From: Rahnella bruchi
Lineage (GTDB): Bacteria > Pseudomonadota > Gammaproteobacteria > Enterobacterales > Enterobacteriaceae
DNA length: 64,000 nt
Direction: 5' to 3'
Assembly (NCBI RefSeq): GCF_003614975.1
Contig: NZ_QZWI01000021.1
Coordinates: forward strand, 1-64,000
Shown here piece after piece: positions 7,497 to 18,500 of this stretch. The translations under genes were made by a program, and so were the position numbers. Each line of letters starts with the position of its first letter. The stretch's first letter is position 1. The notes under the pieces were generated by a model. That model worked only from the letters and a program-made list of their open reading frames with translations. It searched no databases and had not been told where the DNA came from.

Positions 7497-10002
7497 TGTT
7501 ATTACCTGATGTTTCATTGCTGGCATAGCTGTTCAGGCCGACACAGGTGACATCTCCCACCCAAATTGCGCCTTTGGCATCTTTGAGATTCAGCTCGGCT
7601 TCACAGCTCCCATTACCGCTAGTTTTAAAGTCGATAGTGGGATATTTGCGATCGACATCCATGACGAACTCGCCCTTATCATTGGTGACGGTGCGGCCGA
7701 TGTGATTGTTCACCGGCGCATTCGTCAGCAGGGTGCCATCTTCTGCCCGAATACGGCCAAACACGGTCACCAGCTGTTTAATGCCCGGCTTAATCACCGC
7801 CACATTGCCAGGATAAAGCGTGAACTTACTCTTGCGCTGATCCACAATGTCATAGCTATTTTCAGCATTTTTATTGTTTAATAATTCAATGTCATAACGT
7901 GAGTATGGCGCCAGGGACAAATAATTCTTGCTGCCCGTGACATCGAACAGACGGCCATTCACTTTGGCGGAGAGCAGGCCGTCATCCTCCAGCCCGGTAT
8001 CGATAATGATGCCGGCATTTCCTTCTGAATAGCCCGATGCAGCGAGGTTTTTACCTTGCCAGCCAACGGCGCCGGTGGCTGTCAGGTTACTGGTAACGTC
8101 GCCGCGGGCGCCGGTACTGACGCTGGCGGTGCCGTTGCTGTATTTGCTGGCAAAGCGGGCATAAGCGTTACCGTTCCAATTTTCCTGGCTGACGTTTTTG
8201 CCTGAAACAGCCTGTGACAGACTGGCACCCACGCCACGGATAACGCCGTAGTTCAACTCCTTGCGCGCGGCAAGGTTAGCCAGGGTGACGCCTCGCTGAT
8301 TGCTAAAGCCAGCGCTGAACCAGTTGCCCATCGGTACTGAGAAATTCAGGCTGATATACTTATCCGTATTGCCGTAATACTCACCGTTGTTGTAACGCTG
8401 TACGCCCATCCGCACGGAAAGGTTACCCAAGGAGCCGGTATACAGATTCTGGTTGTAATCCGCAGTGTAGTAATGCGAATTGTTGCGCTGGTCATCGTTG
8501 TAACTTACCGTCAGCGTGCCCAACACTGGCGTCAGCGCGTTAAGGTTAAGCGTGCCGCCAATGGCGCGGTTATCGCTATCATCCTGGCGCAGCCGGTTGC
8601 CCACGTTGCGTTTTTCGCGGCTAAGCCAGACAGAACTGAACCCGCCCGGCAGCGCCGCGTTGACGCTGCTAACACTACTCCATGAGCGATCGGTGGCGGC
8701 CAGATTTTGCTGGTTGACGCTAATGGTTTCGGTCACAGGTAACGACAGGCGAGCTTCGGTCAGGCCATTTTTATCATAGCCGTAGCCGGTGGCCGCCCAG
8801 TTAAGGCGTTGCACATTGCCGGAGAAAGAGAGACCGGCGAGCCAGGATTCTTTTGCCGCTTCCCGATGATTATTATGTCCCCAGCTATCCATATGGAAAC
8901 TGCCGCCCCACGCCTGCCAGGCAAATGCGCGCGAGCCGGATTGTCCCGGTGAGAATATTTTATTGATGCGCTGAATTCGTTTGTCGACAGTACGACCATT
9001 AACGATAACTTCGACCTGCACATCATAAATGCCGTATGGCAGGGTGCGGGTATCCACTTCATGGTTACCCATGGCGAAGTTTTGTACGCTCATCAGGCGG
9101 TTATCACGCAGGATATGCACTTCACCCGCCGCCGGCAAAAACGCCACTACCGGAGTAACCGACTGGGTATTGTCAAACTGGGTCGAGTTGGCCTGATTTC
9201 CCCAGGATACGCCATAGATTTTACCGCTGGAAATACCAGTAACCGGACCCAGCGATTGCAGGTTCCAGCTATCCAGCATACCTGCGGCAAAGCGGTAGCC
9301 CTGGAAGTCGCGCTCGTACATCGCTTTATACAGATTGGATTGCTGATGATTGGTTCCTAGGCCATACATCGAGCCGTTAAACGCAACGTGATGCTCACGC
9401 AGCGCCGTCACGCTATCCAGCGTAATATAACTGGAGGTGTTCGAGTTGCGATCGCGATTCTGGTTATTATATAGACCCAAATTGTAATTCAGCGTACTAC
9501 TCACCGTATCAACGCTGGATGCGCCAATATCTTCACTGCGCGAACGCAGCAGTGTACCCAGCCCATTGCGTTCAACCACCAGCTGCAAGACCAGTTGCTT
9601 CATATCCAGCGACAGATGGGCGGCTGGATTCACGCCAATGGTGAGTTGGGAGTCGAAAGCTTCGTTAGTCAGCTCAGTCAGTCTCGCGGCAATCTGTTGA
9701 TTCAGGCTGGCATTACCCTCGCTCTGTTCAATTTTGATGTCGCGAATTTTGATGCGGTCGCCATCCAGCCAGATCATGGCGTTGCCGATTTTTTGATCGC
9801 TCTGGGTGTTTGTGCCCTCTTTCAGATGCAGAAAAAGAGGGAGGCTCATTCCGTTGTTCAGTGAACGACTGAACGTTTCCGGAATAATAACACCCTTAAT
9901 GTTAATAAAGCCGCTGCGGGGGAGATCCGCAACGACTTGATTTGAGAAAACAAGAGACAGACCAATCATCGTATTTCTGACAATTTCTCTCCTCTTCATC
10001 AT
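7486..10002 (-). CDS. ecpC: Common pilus outer-membrane usher EcpC
   Basis: An 838-residue usher (E. coli about 841) that threads EcpA and EcpD subunits through the outer membrane. It has an N-terminal signal sequence ([14 protein letters not shown]), a periplasmic N domain ([20 protein letters not shown]), a long beta-barrel region with many aromatic-ended strands, and a C-terminal plug/Ig-type part ([20 protein letters not shown], then [20 protein letters not shown]). It lies 40 bp after ecpB and overlaps ecpD, which places it mid-operon. Confidence 0.92.
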   Translation of the reverse strand: MMKRREIVRNTMIGLSLVFSNQVVADLPRSGFINIKGVIIPETFSRSLNNGMSLPLFLHLKEGTNTQSDQKIGNAMIWLDGDRIKIRDIKIEQSEGNASLNQQIAARLTELTNEAFDSQLTIGVNPAAHLSLDMKQLVLQLVVERNGLGTLLRSRSEDIGASSVDTVSSTLNYNLGLYNNQNRDRNSNTSSYITLDSVTALREHHVAFNGSMYGLGTNHQQSNLYKAMYERDFQGYRFAAGMLDSWNLQSLGPVTGISSGKIYGVSWGNQANSTQFDNTQSVTPVVAFLPAAGEVHILRDNRLMSVQNFAMGNHEVDTRTLPYGIYDVQVEVIVNGRTVDKRIQRINKIFSPGQSGSRAFAWQAWGGSFHMDSWGHNNHREAAKESWLAGLSFSGNVQRLNWAATGYGYDKNGLTEARLSLPVTETISVNQQNLAATDRSWSSVSSVNAALPGGFSSVWLSREKRNVGNRLRQDDSDNRAIGGTLNLNALTPVLGTLTVSYNDDQRNNSHYYTADYNQNLYTGSLGNLSVRMGVQRYNNGEYYGNTDKYISLNFSVPMGNWFSAGFSNQRGVTLANLAARKELNYGVIRGVGASLSQAVSGKNVSQENWNGNAYARFASKYSNGTASVSTGARGDVTSNLTATGAVGWQGKNLAASGYSEGNAGIIIDTGLEDDGLLSAKVNGRLFDVTGSKNYLSLAPYSRYDIELLNNKNAENSYDIVDQRKSKFTLYPGNVAVIKPGIKQLVTVFGRIRAEDGTLLTNAPVNNHIGRTVTNDKGEFVMDVDRKYPTIDFKTSGNGSCEAELNLKDAKGAIWVGDVTCVGLNSYASNETSGNNNES

Positions 10003-10042
10003 GTGTTTTACTTCCCTGTGTAATTAATCAATAAAAAGTTCA

Positions 10043-10711
10043 CTATTTTACAGGAACAAATTTTTCTGCTTCCCATACCGCTATCCGGCCTGTCTTATCA
10101 GTCAGGTTTACGTGTGAAAACGCGCGTGAGCGGCCTGGTAAAACGTAATAACTCTCTTTACAACTTTCTTTATCTTTCTTAGTCAGACACGGGCCATATG
10201 AAATGACCTTAAATGAAGCATTTCCCGTATTGATGATTTTGCCATTGGCATATTGATAGTCATAATTCACTTTTGCCGGTGAAACGACCAAAATCGTGCT
10301 AATCCTTGCGGCGGCGGTAACAATAGCCTGCCGTGAAGATAAGCCTTTTTCCGCTTCGCCAAGTGCCTGATCCAGCCAGTAAATGCGGTAATAGCGCTCT
10401 TTATTATCTTTCGGACCATTATAGAAAAAACGGATCATCTCATTACTCTGTGCCGGCATTAGTAAGCTTGCTGGCGTCAGTAATATCTCATCCTTACTTT
10501 CCATGGGAATCGCTTTAGCGCCCTCCAGCGGAGAACTGATTCTTTCGACGCTGATATTCACCAGTCGACCGCCATTGGTAGTATTTTTGATCTCTGTCGT
10601 TAATTTATTGCTGCCGCTGTAAATGAAACTGGTTATATCACCGACATCTAAGGCGCAGGCAGAGAAGACCGGGCAGCTTAATAGCAGCGCCAATATGCTT
10701 TGCTTTAACAT
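10043..10711 (-). CDS. ecpB: Common pilus periplasmic chaperone EcpB
   Basis: A 222-residue chaperone with signal peptide MLKQSILALLLSCPVFSACA followed by LDVGDITSFIYSGSNKLTTE. It shares the layout of EcpE, including MIRFFYNGPKDNKERYYRIY and ISTILVVSPAKVNYDYQYAN. In this pathway EcpB and EcpE protect pilin subunits in the periplasm. It follows ecpA after a 55-bp gap that contains a strong terminator-like hairpin, so its transcript level is expected to be lower than that of the pilin. Confidence 0.9.
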   Translation of the reverse strand: MLKQSILALLLSCPVFSACALDVGDITSFIYSGSNKLTTEIKNTTNGGRLVNISVERISSPLEGAKAIPMESKDEILLTPASLLMPAQSNEMIRFFYNGPKDNKERYYRIYWLDQALGEAEKGLSSRQAIVTAAARISTILVVSPAKVNYDYQYANGKIINTGNASFKVISYGPCLTKKDKESCKESYYVLPGRSRAFSHVNLTDKTGRIAVWEAEKFVPVK

Positions 10712-10722
10712 TTTCTATTCTC

Positions 10723-10751
10723 AAAAAAAAAGGCAGGGGATTACCCCTGCC
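10723..10751 (-). terminator. Attenuating terminator between ecpA and ecpB
   Basis: On the minus strand GGCAGGGG-TAAT-CCCCTGCC is followed by nine T. A perfect 8-bp GC-rich stem plus T tract fits an intrinsic terminator. Placed after the major pilin gene it should give many more ecpA than ecpBCDE transcripts. Confidence 0.85.
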
Positions 10752-10766
10752 CATTAACTATCGGGA

Positions 10767-11345
10767 TTATGCAGTCCAGGTAGCGTCGAACTGTACTTTA
10801 ACTTCGCCAGACCATACGCCGTCCGGCAGAGTGCTCATATCAGTTACCGCAGTAGAACCATCCTGAGTGGCGCTGGCGATGCTGAACATAAACGCATCCA
10901 TTGCGCTTACACGGTCAGCAGATTTGTAATTCTGGCTCAGTGGGCTCAAATTGCCGCCCAGCATGCCGGTAGCGGTGTCGATCATCTGAGTATCAGCAGT
11001 TTGAGTCAGTTTCTGACCGTTGTATGCCACACCAACGTTCAGGGTAGAAGTTGAACCCAGCTGAGTCAGAGTGGTATCAACCAGACGAGAAGACAGTTTG
11101 AAACCAGTTGCAGTGGTTTCGCCCTGAATGGTGACATCAAACAGGCCTTTCTGAGTATTAAATCCTTTAATACCTTCAACATAATCAAATGACAGACTGC
11201 CAATTGGTGTTACAACCAGTTTGCTAGAAGTGTCTTTCTTGGCAGTGGCGGTCCAGGTAGCAACGGCCTGGGCAGTAGTATCCGCGGAAACATTGCCAGC
11301 AACCAGCATAGAGAGTGCGGTTAATACTAGAGCGACTTTTTTCAT
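10767..11345 (-). CDS. ecpA: Common pilus major pilin EcpA
   Basis: A 192-residue major subunit (E. coli EcpA/MatB is 195). Signal peptide [21 protein letters not shown], mature part starting [20 protein letters not shown], then [20 protein letters not shown] and a C-terminal end [17 protein letters not shown], all close to E. coli EcpA. It polymerises into the pilus fibre used for adhesion and biofilm formation. RBS AAAGGA precedes the ATG, with an AT-rich promoter region upstream. The usual first gene, ecpR (LuxR-type activator), is not present upstream. Confidence 0.95.
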   Translation of the reverse strand: MKKVALVLTALSMLVAGNVSADTTAQAVATWTATAKKDTSSKLVVTPIGSLSFDYVEGIKGFNTQKGLFDVTIQGETTATGFKLSSRLVDTTLTQLGSTSTLNVGVAYNGQKLTQTADTQMIDTATGMLGGNLSPLSQNYKSADRVSAMDAFMFSIASATQDGSTAVTDMSTLPDGVWSGEVKVQFDATWTA

Positions 11346-12536
11346 GAATAATCCTTTATATAATATAAATTTAACGTTGCGAAGATTCTTCTGGTTAACA
11401 CAACATTCCGCCTGCCAACTATCGACGACATAAACCTGTCGACGCCCCGGTCAGTTTCAATATTATGAAACCATAATGAAAAGTTTATTCCCTATAAGGG
11501 TTGTTTTTTACTGCATGCAGAAACAGTCCGGCATGCAGTTAACTTCCTGCAAGATTTGCATTCAATTTTTAAATTATGAAGGTTAACAGCGTAAGCGGCA
11601 TTCTAACTAAGGTGCGCGCTTTGAATCCGCTAACGTGACAAATCTTTTCCGACTACCCGAAAGGACAGTGGCGGAATTGACGCAAATCATACATCAGTTT
11701 TTTTTTCTGAAAATAACTTTCACGAAAAGTGTTTTATATAGTTTTTTGTTCTGATCTGTTTCCTGTTTTTAGTTATTAATGCCTTTTTGGCTTTTTAGTG
11801 AGCGCATTAACAGTTTGTTAAGAAACGGAACCGTATATTTCCGTTATGTGTAAAATTGGTAATATCATCGAAAGTCAGGTTGGCTACCCTAAGTTAAGCC
11901 CTGCGAATGAAGATAATTATCATTTTGCCAGTGAAATAATCGCAACGGCGAATCACCAGAGGAAAATAAATGCCTGGAGTCGCGCGGCTGAGTTTTAGCG
12001 ATGATAAAACTGATAGTGAAGGTTTTAATTATTTAATAAAAAATTAACATCCATGTAATGTTTTACGCTATGGAGTAGTCGATAACATTGTTAATAGCTA
12101 AATAATAAGCAATCTATAAATTGATTTAGATCAATTTGCACCATAATCCCTCTCTTACCTTCATATTTAAATGCAATTCTAATCCTATTCTGAATCCTTG
12201 GAATAATCCTAAAAACAGAATTTATATCTAAATATCAATCTTTGGCGGAATTTATAACTAATTATTCACCTTTTGCTGAAACTGATTGCTGGTTTTTAGC
12301 CTAAAGCTCATCATTTGTTTAACCTTTCAGAAAGAGGGGACTGGCGAAAGCCATTTACAGGATTCCCTGCTAAATGGCTTTCGTGCTCAGTATTTTTAAC
12401 AGACGCCAATACTCTGGTCTGTTCAGGACTCAACCAGTTAAACATTCATGAACTGTCGGCATCGCCCTTCTCACTATTGATAGCTGAAGAGGCGGTATGC
12501 CAGTGCTTGCTTATGCTCTAAAGGACACATTTATTA
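11346..12536. other. 1.2-kb intergenic region between ecpA and the adhesin gene
   Basis: No gene could be supported here. The region is AT-rich, separates the divergent ecp operon (minus) and adhesin operon (plus), and should hold both promoters. A perfect FNR-type palindrome is at 12121-12134. The expected ecpR gene is absent. A 68-codon open frame at 12315-12521 has no ribosome site or recognisable content and is not called. Confidence 0.6.
12121..12134. promoter_or_regulatory. FNR-type binding site (TTGAT-N4-ATCAA)
   Basis: TTGATTTAGATCAA matches the FNR consensus exactly, 403 bp upstream of the adhesin start and 776 bp upstream of ecpA. It suggests oxygen control of one or both surface systems; binding is inferred only. 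Confidence 0.5.
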
Positions 12537-15500
12537 ATGCGTGCAATTTTTATTATTCAACAATCTGGAAAAAAGCCTGAATCAATTAAGCTTAACTCAG
12601 GTAAGTTGCAGAAAGTTAAGATGTCAGCAGACACGCAATTTTATCTGAAAAATGCAGAAGATAACTTTGCCCCTGAAAACATTACTCTGAAACGTGAAGG
12701 GAACAACCTCTCTATTTTTTTGAAAGGAGAAGATGAACCCGTTGTACTGATTGAAGATTATTACGCCTTCCCGAATGGGAAAATCCTCGGTTATGCGGAA
12801 GACGGCCAGTTTTACGCTTATCAGCTGGTAGATGGCGGCAATCAGGCTGGTCAGTTAATGTCAGGAGAGGCTGAACTTGCCGCGCTGGGCGGCGATGCAA
12901 TCGGCGCCAATGAAGACATTTTTCAGGCTGAGAACCTCGGCGGTGTGGCATTTTTGCCATGGTTTTTGGGCGCTTTAGGGCTGGGTGCCGCCACCGCAGC
13001 TGCAGTGTCACTGAGTAATAATAAAAAAGACAGCGGCAACGCAACAGATAAAGTGCCGGAACCGGAGAACAAACTCCCGGAAAAGCCGATGATCAAATCG
13101 GTCAGCGATAACGTCGGTGCGGAGCAAGTCCCATTAGCGAATGGCAGCCTGACTGATGATGCCACGCCGACTTTCTCCGGCACCGGGCAGCCGGGCTGCC
13201 TGGTGACCATCTATGCCAATGGCAAGGTTATTGGCAGCACTCAGGTTGATAAAGACGGAAACTGGGCATTTACGCCTGCCATGCCGCTGACTGATGGTCA
13301 CCACCAGATTGTGGTTACTCAGACCGATTCCCATGGCAATACCAGTGCGCAATCTCCTACATTTGATTTTGATGTCGATACCACCGCGCCCGCTAAGCCG
13401 TCAATTGGCGCAATTAATGATAATCAGGGCAGCCTTACTGGCCCATTGCATAATGGCGACGCGACTGACGACGACACCCCGACCCTGTCCGGTCGCGGCA
13501 ATGCGGGCGACACCGTCACTATTTATGATAATGGTCAGGTGATTGGCAAAGTCGTGGTCGATAAAGACGGCAACTGGAGCTTTACGCCAGCACCGGCGCT
13601 GAAGGATGGCGATCATAAGCTCAGTATCGATATGACCGATCCGGCAGGCCACCGCAGCGAACCCTCCGATGTTATCACCATTACGGTAGACAGCGTGGCG
13701 CCATCTAAACCTTCTATTGGCGGCGTGACTGATGAACAGGGCAACTCGCTGCAGAATGGCGGCGAGACCGACGACTCCACGCCCACCTTGTCAGGTAAGG
13801 GTGAGCCGGGCGACACCGTCACTATCTACGACGGGGATGAGAAGCTGGGCGATGTCACCATTGACGACAACGGCAACTGGAGCTTTACCCCGGAACCGCC
13901 ACTGAACGACGGCGAGCATAACCTGAGCGTCGATATCACCGATCCGGCCGGTAATCACAGCGATCTTTCTGACACCATTACCATTATCGTCGACACTACT
14001 AAACCGGCAAAACCCGTTATTGGTGGGGTTTATGATAATGAAGGCAGTCAAACCGGTCCGCTGCACAATGGCGACGCAACTGATGACACGACTCCGACTT
14101 TATCAGGTCGCGGTAGCGCGGGTGATATCGTTACCATTTACGATAATGGACAGGTAATTGGCAAAACGATCGTTGATAAAAACGGTCACTGGAGCTTTAC
14201 GCCCGAAGCGCCACTGGCCGACGGCGAGCATAAGTTGAACATCGTTATCACCGATTCAGCGCAGAACAGTAGCGAGCCATCCGACATCTTCACCGTTGTG
14301 GTCGACACCGTGGCGCCTGCGCAGCCGTCCATCGGCGGCGTGACCGATGACGCCGGCAGCAGCCTGGCGGACGGCGCGCAGACTAACGACGACACCCCGA
14401 CCCTGTCCGGTCAGGGCGAACCGGGCGACACCGTCACCATCTACGACGGCGAAGAGAAGCTGGGCGAAGTCACCATTGACGACAACGGCAGCTGGAGCTT
14501 CACCCCTGAACCGCCGCTGGGCGACGGCGAGCATAACCTGAGCGTCGACGTTACCGATCCGGCCGGCAACCGCAGCGAGCCGTCTGAAACCATCACCATC
14601 GTGGTCGACACCGTGGCGCCTGCGCAGCCGTCCATCGGCGGCGTGACCGATGACGCCGGCAGCAGCCTGGCGGACGGCGCGCAGACTAACGACGACACCC
14701 CGACCCTGTCCGGTCAGGGCGAACCGGGCGACACCGTCACCATCTACGACGGCGAAGAGAAGCTGGGCGAAGTCACCATTGACGACAACGGCAGCTGGAG
14801 CTTCACCCCTGAACCGCCGCTGGGCGACGGCGAGCATAACCTGAGCGTCGAATTTACCGATCCGGCGGGCAACCGCAGCGAATCCTCAGATGTGATTACT
14901 ATCACAGTAGATACCGAAGCGCCAACGCAGACGGTAACCATTACCAACGTCGAAGATGATGCTGGTGTGATACGCGACTCGGTGGCTAACAATGGCATCA
15001 CCGACGATAGCACGCCGACACTGACTGGTACGGTTAGCAATGCCTTACGTGAAGGTGAACGCGTACAGATTTGGTGTAACGACATTCTGCTGGGAACCGC
15101 AGTGGTTACTGACACCGGCTGGAGTTTTGAAATAACCTCGCCGCTGCCGGATGATGAATACCGTTTTGAAGCACGTGTGGTTGACGAAGCGGGTAACTCA
15201 TCGGCTCCGTCCAATGAGTATGTAGTAACCATCGACACCGTTGCGCCACTCAGTACGCCAGAGATTACCAGCGTGCTGGATGATCAACAGGCGATTGTCG
15301 GCGAGGTCGACAATGAAGGTATCACCAACGATTCGACACCTACGCTGCACGGCAACGGGGCGGAAAGTAATGGTCTGGTATATCTCTATGATAATGGTCA
15401 GTTAATTGGCAGTGTCAGGGCAGATGACAAGGGTGACTGGTCATACACTCCGGAAGAAGCGCTGAGTGAAGGCAAACACCAATTCACCGCCGCCAACGGC

Positions 15501-18500
15501 GATGAAGCGGGTAACACCGGTGTGCCAAGCCCAATTTGGGAGATCACGGTTGATACAGTGGCCCCTGCGGCTACGGTCACCATCAGTGAACTGGTTGATA
15601 ATGTTGGCCCAATCCACGGCTATCTGGAGTCTGGCGCTTATACCGATGACACCACGCCAACACTGCAGTTCACCCTGTCCGATCAGCTGGAAGCGGGTGA
15701 ACGCATCGAGATCAGTCGCAATGGTGAAATAGTCGGCTTTGCCAGCTGGAATCAGGATCATTGGGAGTTTACCGACAACGCGCTGGAGGATGGCGACTAC
15801 CTCTGGCAGGCGCGCGTGGTAGATGCAGCGGGCAATGCCGGAACATGGTCAACGCCGTTTGAGACTCATCTCACCAGCCAGGCGCCGGTAGCGAAATCGA
15901 TCATCACTGATATCAGTGACGATACCGGTAGCTCCGATAGTGACTTTATCACCAGCGACAAAATCCTGACGCTGCATGGTGAGTTAACCGAAGCGCTAAA
16001 AACCTATGAAAAAGCGCAGATCTCATTTGACGATGGTAAAAGCTGGATTGATCTTACGGTTGTGGACGGCAAATGGTCATACGCCGATCAGCGCCAGTTA
16101 ACGGATCAAAGCTGGACCTGGAATACCAGGGTGATCAATGAAGCGGGTGTCGCCAGTGAAGCCAACAGCGTAACGGTTCTGGTGGATACGATTGCTCCGA
16201 GCAACACCACTACCCTGGCGCTGGATAAGAAAGACGATACCGGTGTCTCTGACAGCGATAATAAAACTTCGGTGGTGACGCCAACGGTACATGGCACGGT
16301 CAGCTCGGGTAGCGATACCCGTCTGGACACGCTGAAAGTAGTGCTGTTTGACGATTTGAACAATAACGGCCGGCTGGATGCAGGCGAAACCGTTTTTGCT
16401 GACGATATCGCCGTTAATGATAAAGGCGAGTGGACCCACGATCTCTATAGCCTGCACGATGGCACTTATAACCTGAAAGCGGCGGTGAAAGATCAGGCTG
16501 GCAATCTGAGCAACAGGAGCAGCAGTCTTAAGGATGAGGGCGGCCAAGACAGCCAGTTAAATATCGACCATAACCAAACCAATCTGGTAAAAGGCGACAG
16601 CGCTTCGCAGCTAGGCTGGAACATCGCCAGTGCTGGCGACTTTAATGGCGACGGCATTGATGACTTGATTGTTAATGCGCAATACGCCAATACCGCTGGT
16701 CGCACCGACAATGGCGCCACTTGGGTGCTGTACGGTTCTGCCGAGGGGCTGCCTGATTTAAATAAAATCAGTGAACTGAAGCCAGAACAGGGCGTACGCT
16801 TTGATGGCGCTGCAGGCGGCGACCGCATGGGCTTTATCGTTAATAGCCTGAAAGACTTTAATGGTGATGGTTATGACGATGTGATCATTGCTTCGCACTG
16901 GAATGACAAAGTCTATGTGGTGTATGGCGGTCCGGGCCAGTTCAATGGCAGCTACGATCTGAAGGCCATTGATAACGGGGATAATAGTCATGGCTTTGTG
17001 GTCCGTAATGCGGGCAATGCCAACGAATGGCTGGGCGTTTCCGCCTCTGGCGGCGATATCAATGGCGATGGCTATGCCGATTTGATGATCGGTAACACCA
17101 GCGTCGGCGGTGATAACGGTCAGGGACTGATTATCTATGGCAAGCAGGGGGGCTACAACAACATTACCCTGAACAAGAAAAACTCATACTGGTATGCGCC
17201 GGATGATGTGCACAGCACCACTATTCTGCCTCAGAATCAGGTCCCTAACACAAATGATCCATCTAAAGTCGACAGCATGTCGTTGGGTGAGAGCTTTAAC
17301 GCGGTGGGGGATGTAAATGGCGACGGTATTGAAGATTTCGTTATTTCCGCGCCACGCTCGGGTAACTTCCTGTCCGCGCATAACGCCTATGATGCGGGAA
17401 CCTCATATCTGCTCTATGGATCGAAAGATGGGCTACCTTCCGAGCTGAATCTCAACAATCTGACTGCGGATCAGGGTATCCGTATCCATTCACTGCACTA
17501 CGAGTGGGCGGGCGGTTCCGGTGGCTGGGACGCGAAGAATATGCTCACCAAACTGGGTGATATCAACGGTGACGGCGTTAATGATTTTGCCATAAGCGCA
17601 CCTTATTCAGAGCCATACAACCCAGGACGTGTCTATGTCATTTATGGCAAGCAGGGCGGCTACGGCGATAAATCGCTGAACCTGGACGTATTCCCAAATG
17701 CCAGCATGACATTACCTTCGGGTTATCAACCGACGTTCAGTGCGTCAGATGGTTTCCTGCTAGTGAATGAAAAATCGTCTGTGACCAGCCAGTCAGCTCA
17801 GGATGAGTGGTTCGGCTACAGTATCCGCGGCGCCGGAGATGTAAATGGTGATGGCATCGATGACTTTATCATTGGCGCCCGCTATGCCGATGGCAAAGTA
17901 GGCAACACCAGCTACACCAATAACGGTGCGGTATATGTCGTGTACGGCAAAGACCAGCAATGGGGCGTTAATGACGTTAACGGCAAACCTATCTTTAGTA
18001 TTGCCGATATCATCAAAGACCCATCGCAGGGTTATGTACTGCGCGGCACTAAAAATAATGCCGAGATGAATAGCGTCGCATTGGGTGACTGGAACGGAGA
18101 CGGTATTGCGGATGTGGCGGTCGGTCAGCCTGGTAGTAGCTCCGGCGATGCCGGAGAGTATTCTGTGTATTACTCAACGCCGGACTTTAGCCAGGTCTTT
18201 ACCACCGGTAATGACAAACTGTTTGGTACCGCAGAGCGTGACTTCCTGCTGGGCGGAGACGGCGATGACCTGTTAGCCAACATTGGCAGCCGGGATATGG
18301 CGATGGGCGGTAACGGCATTGATTTGATTAAAATCATCTCGCTGGACTTTGGGTCAGTGGCCGGTGGCGCTGGCGTAGATACGCTGGTACTGGATGGCAG
18401 CAATATGGTGCTGGACCTGAACGCCAAACGTTCGGCGGTAACGGGATTTGAGAAGTTTGATCTTGGCGATGGTAATAACACGCTGAAATTAAAACTCAGC

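Noticed and set aside
12315..12521. 68-codon plus-strand frame upstream of the adhesin
   Set aside because: No ribosome site, no composition or motif of a real protein, and it lies in the expected promoter region.
14256..14837. Long minus-strand open frame (193 codons) inside the adhesin gene
   Set aside because: It is antisense to the Ig-like repeats, mirrors the repeated GC-rich DNA and repeats itself with them; no ribosome site and no family resemblance. The adhesin frame explains the region.
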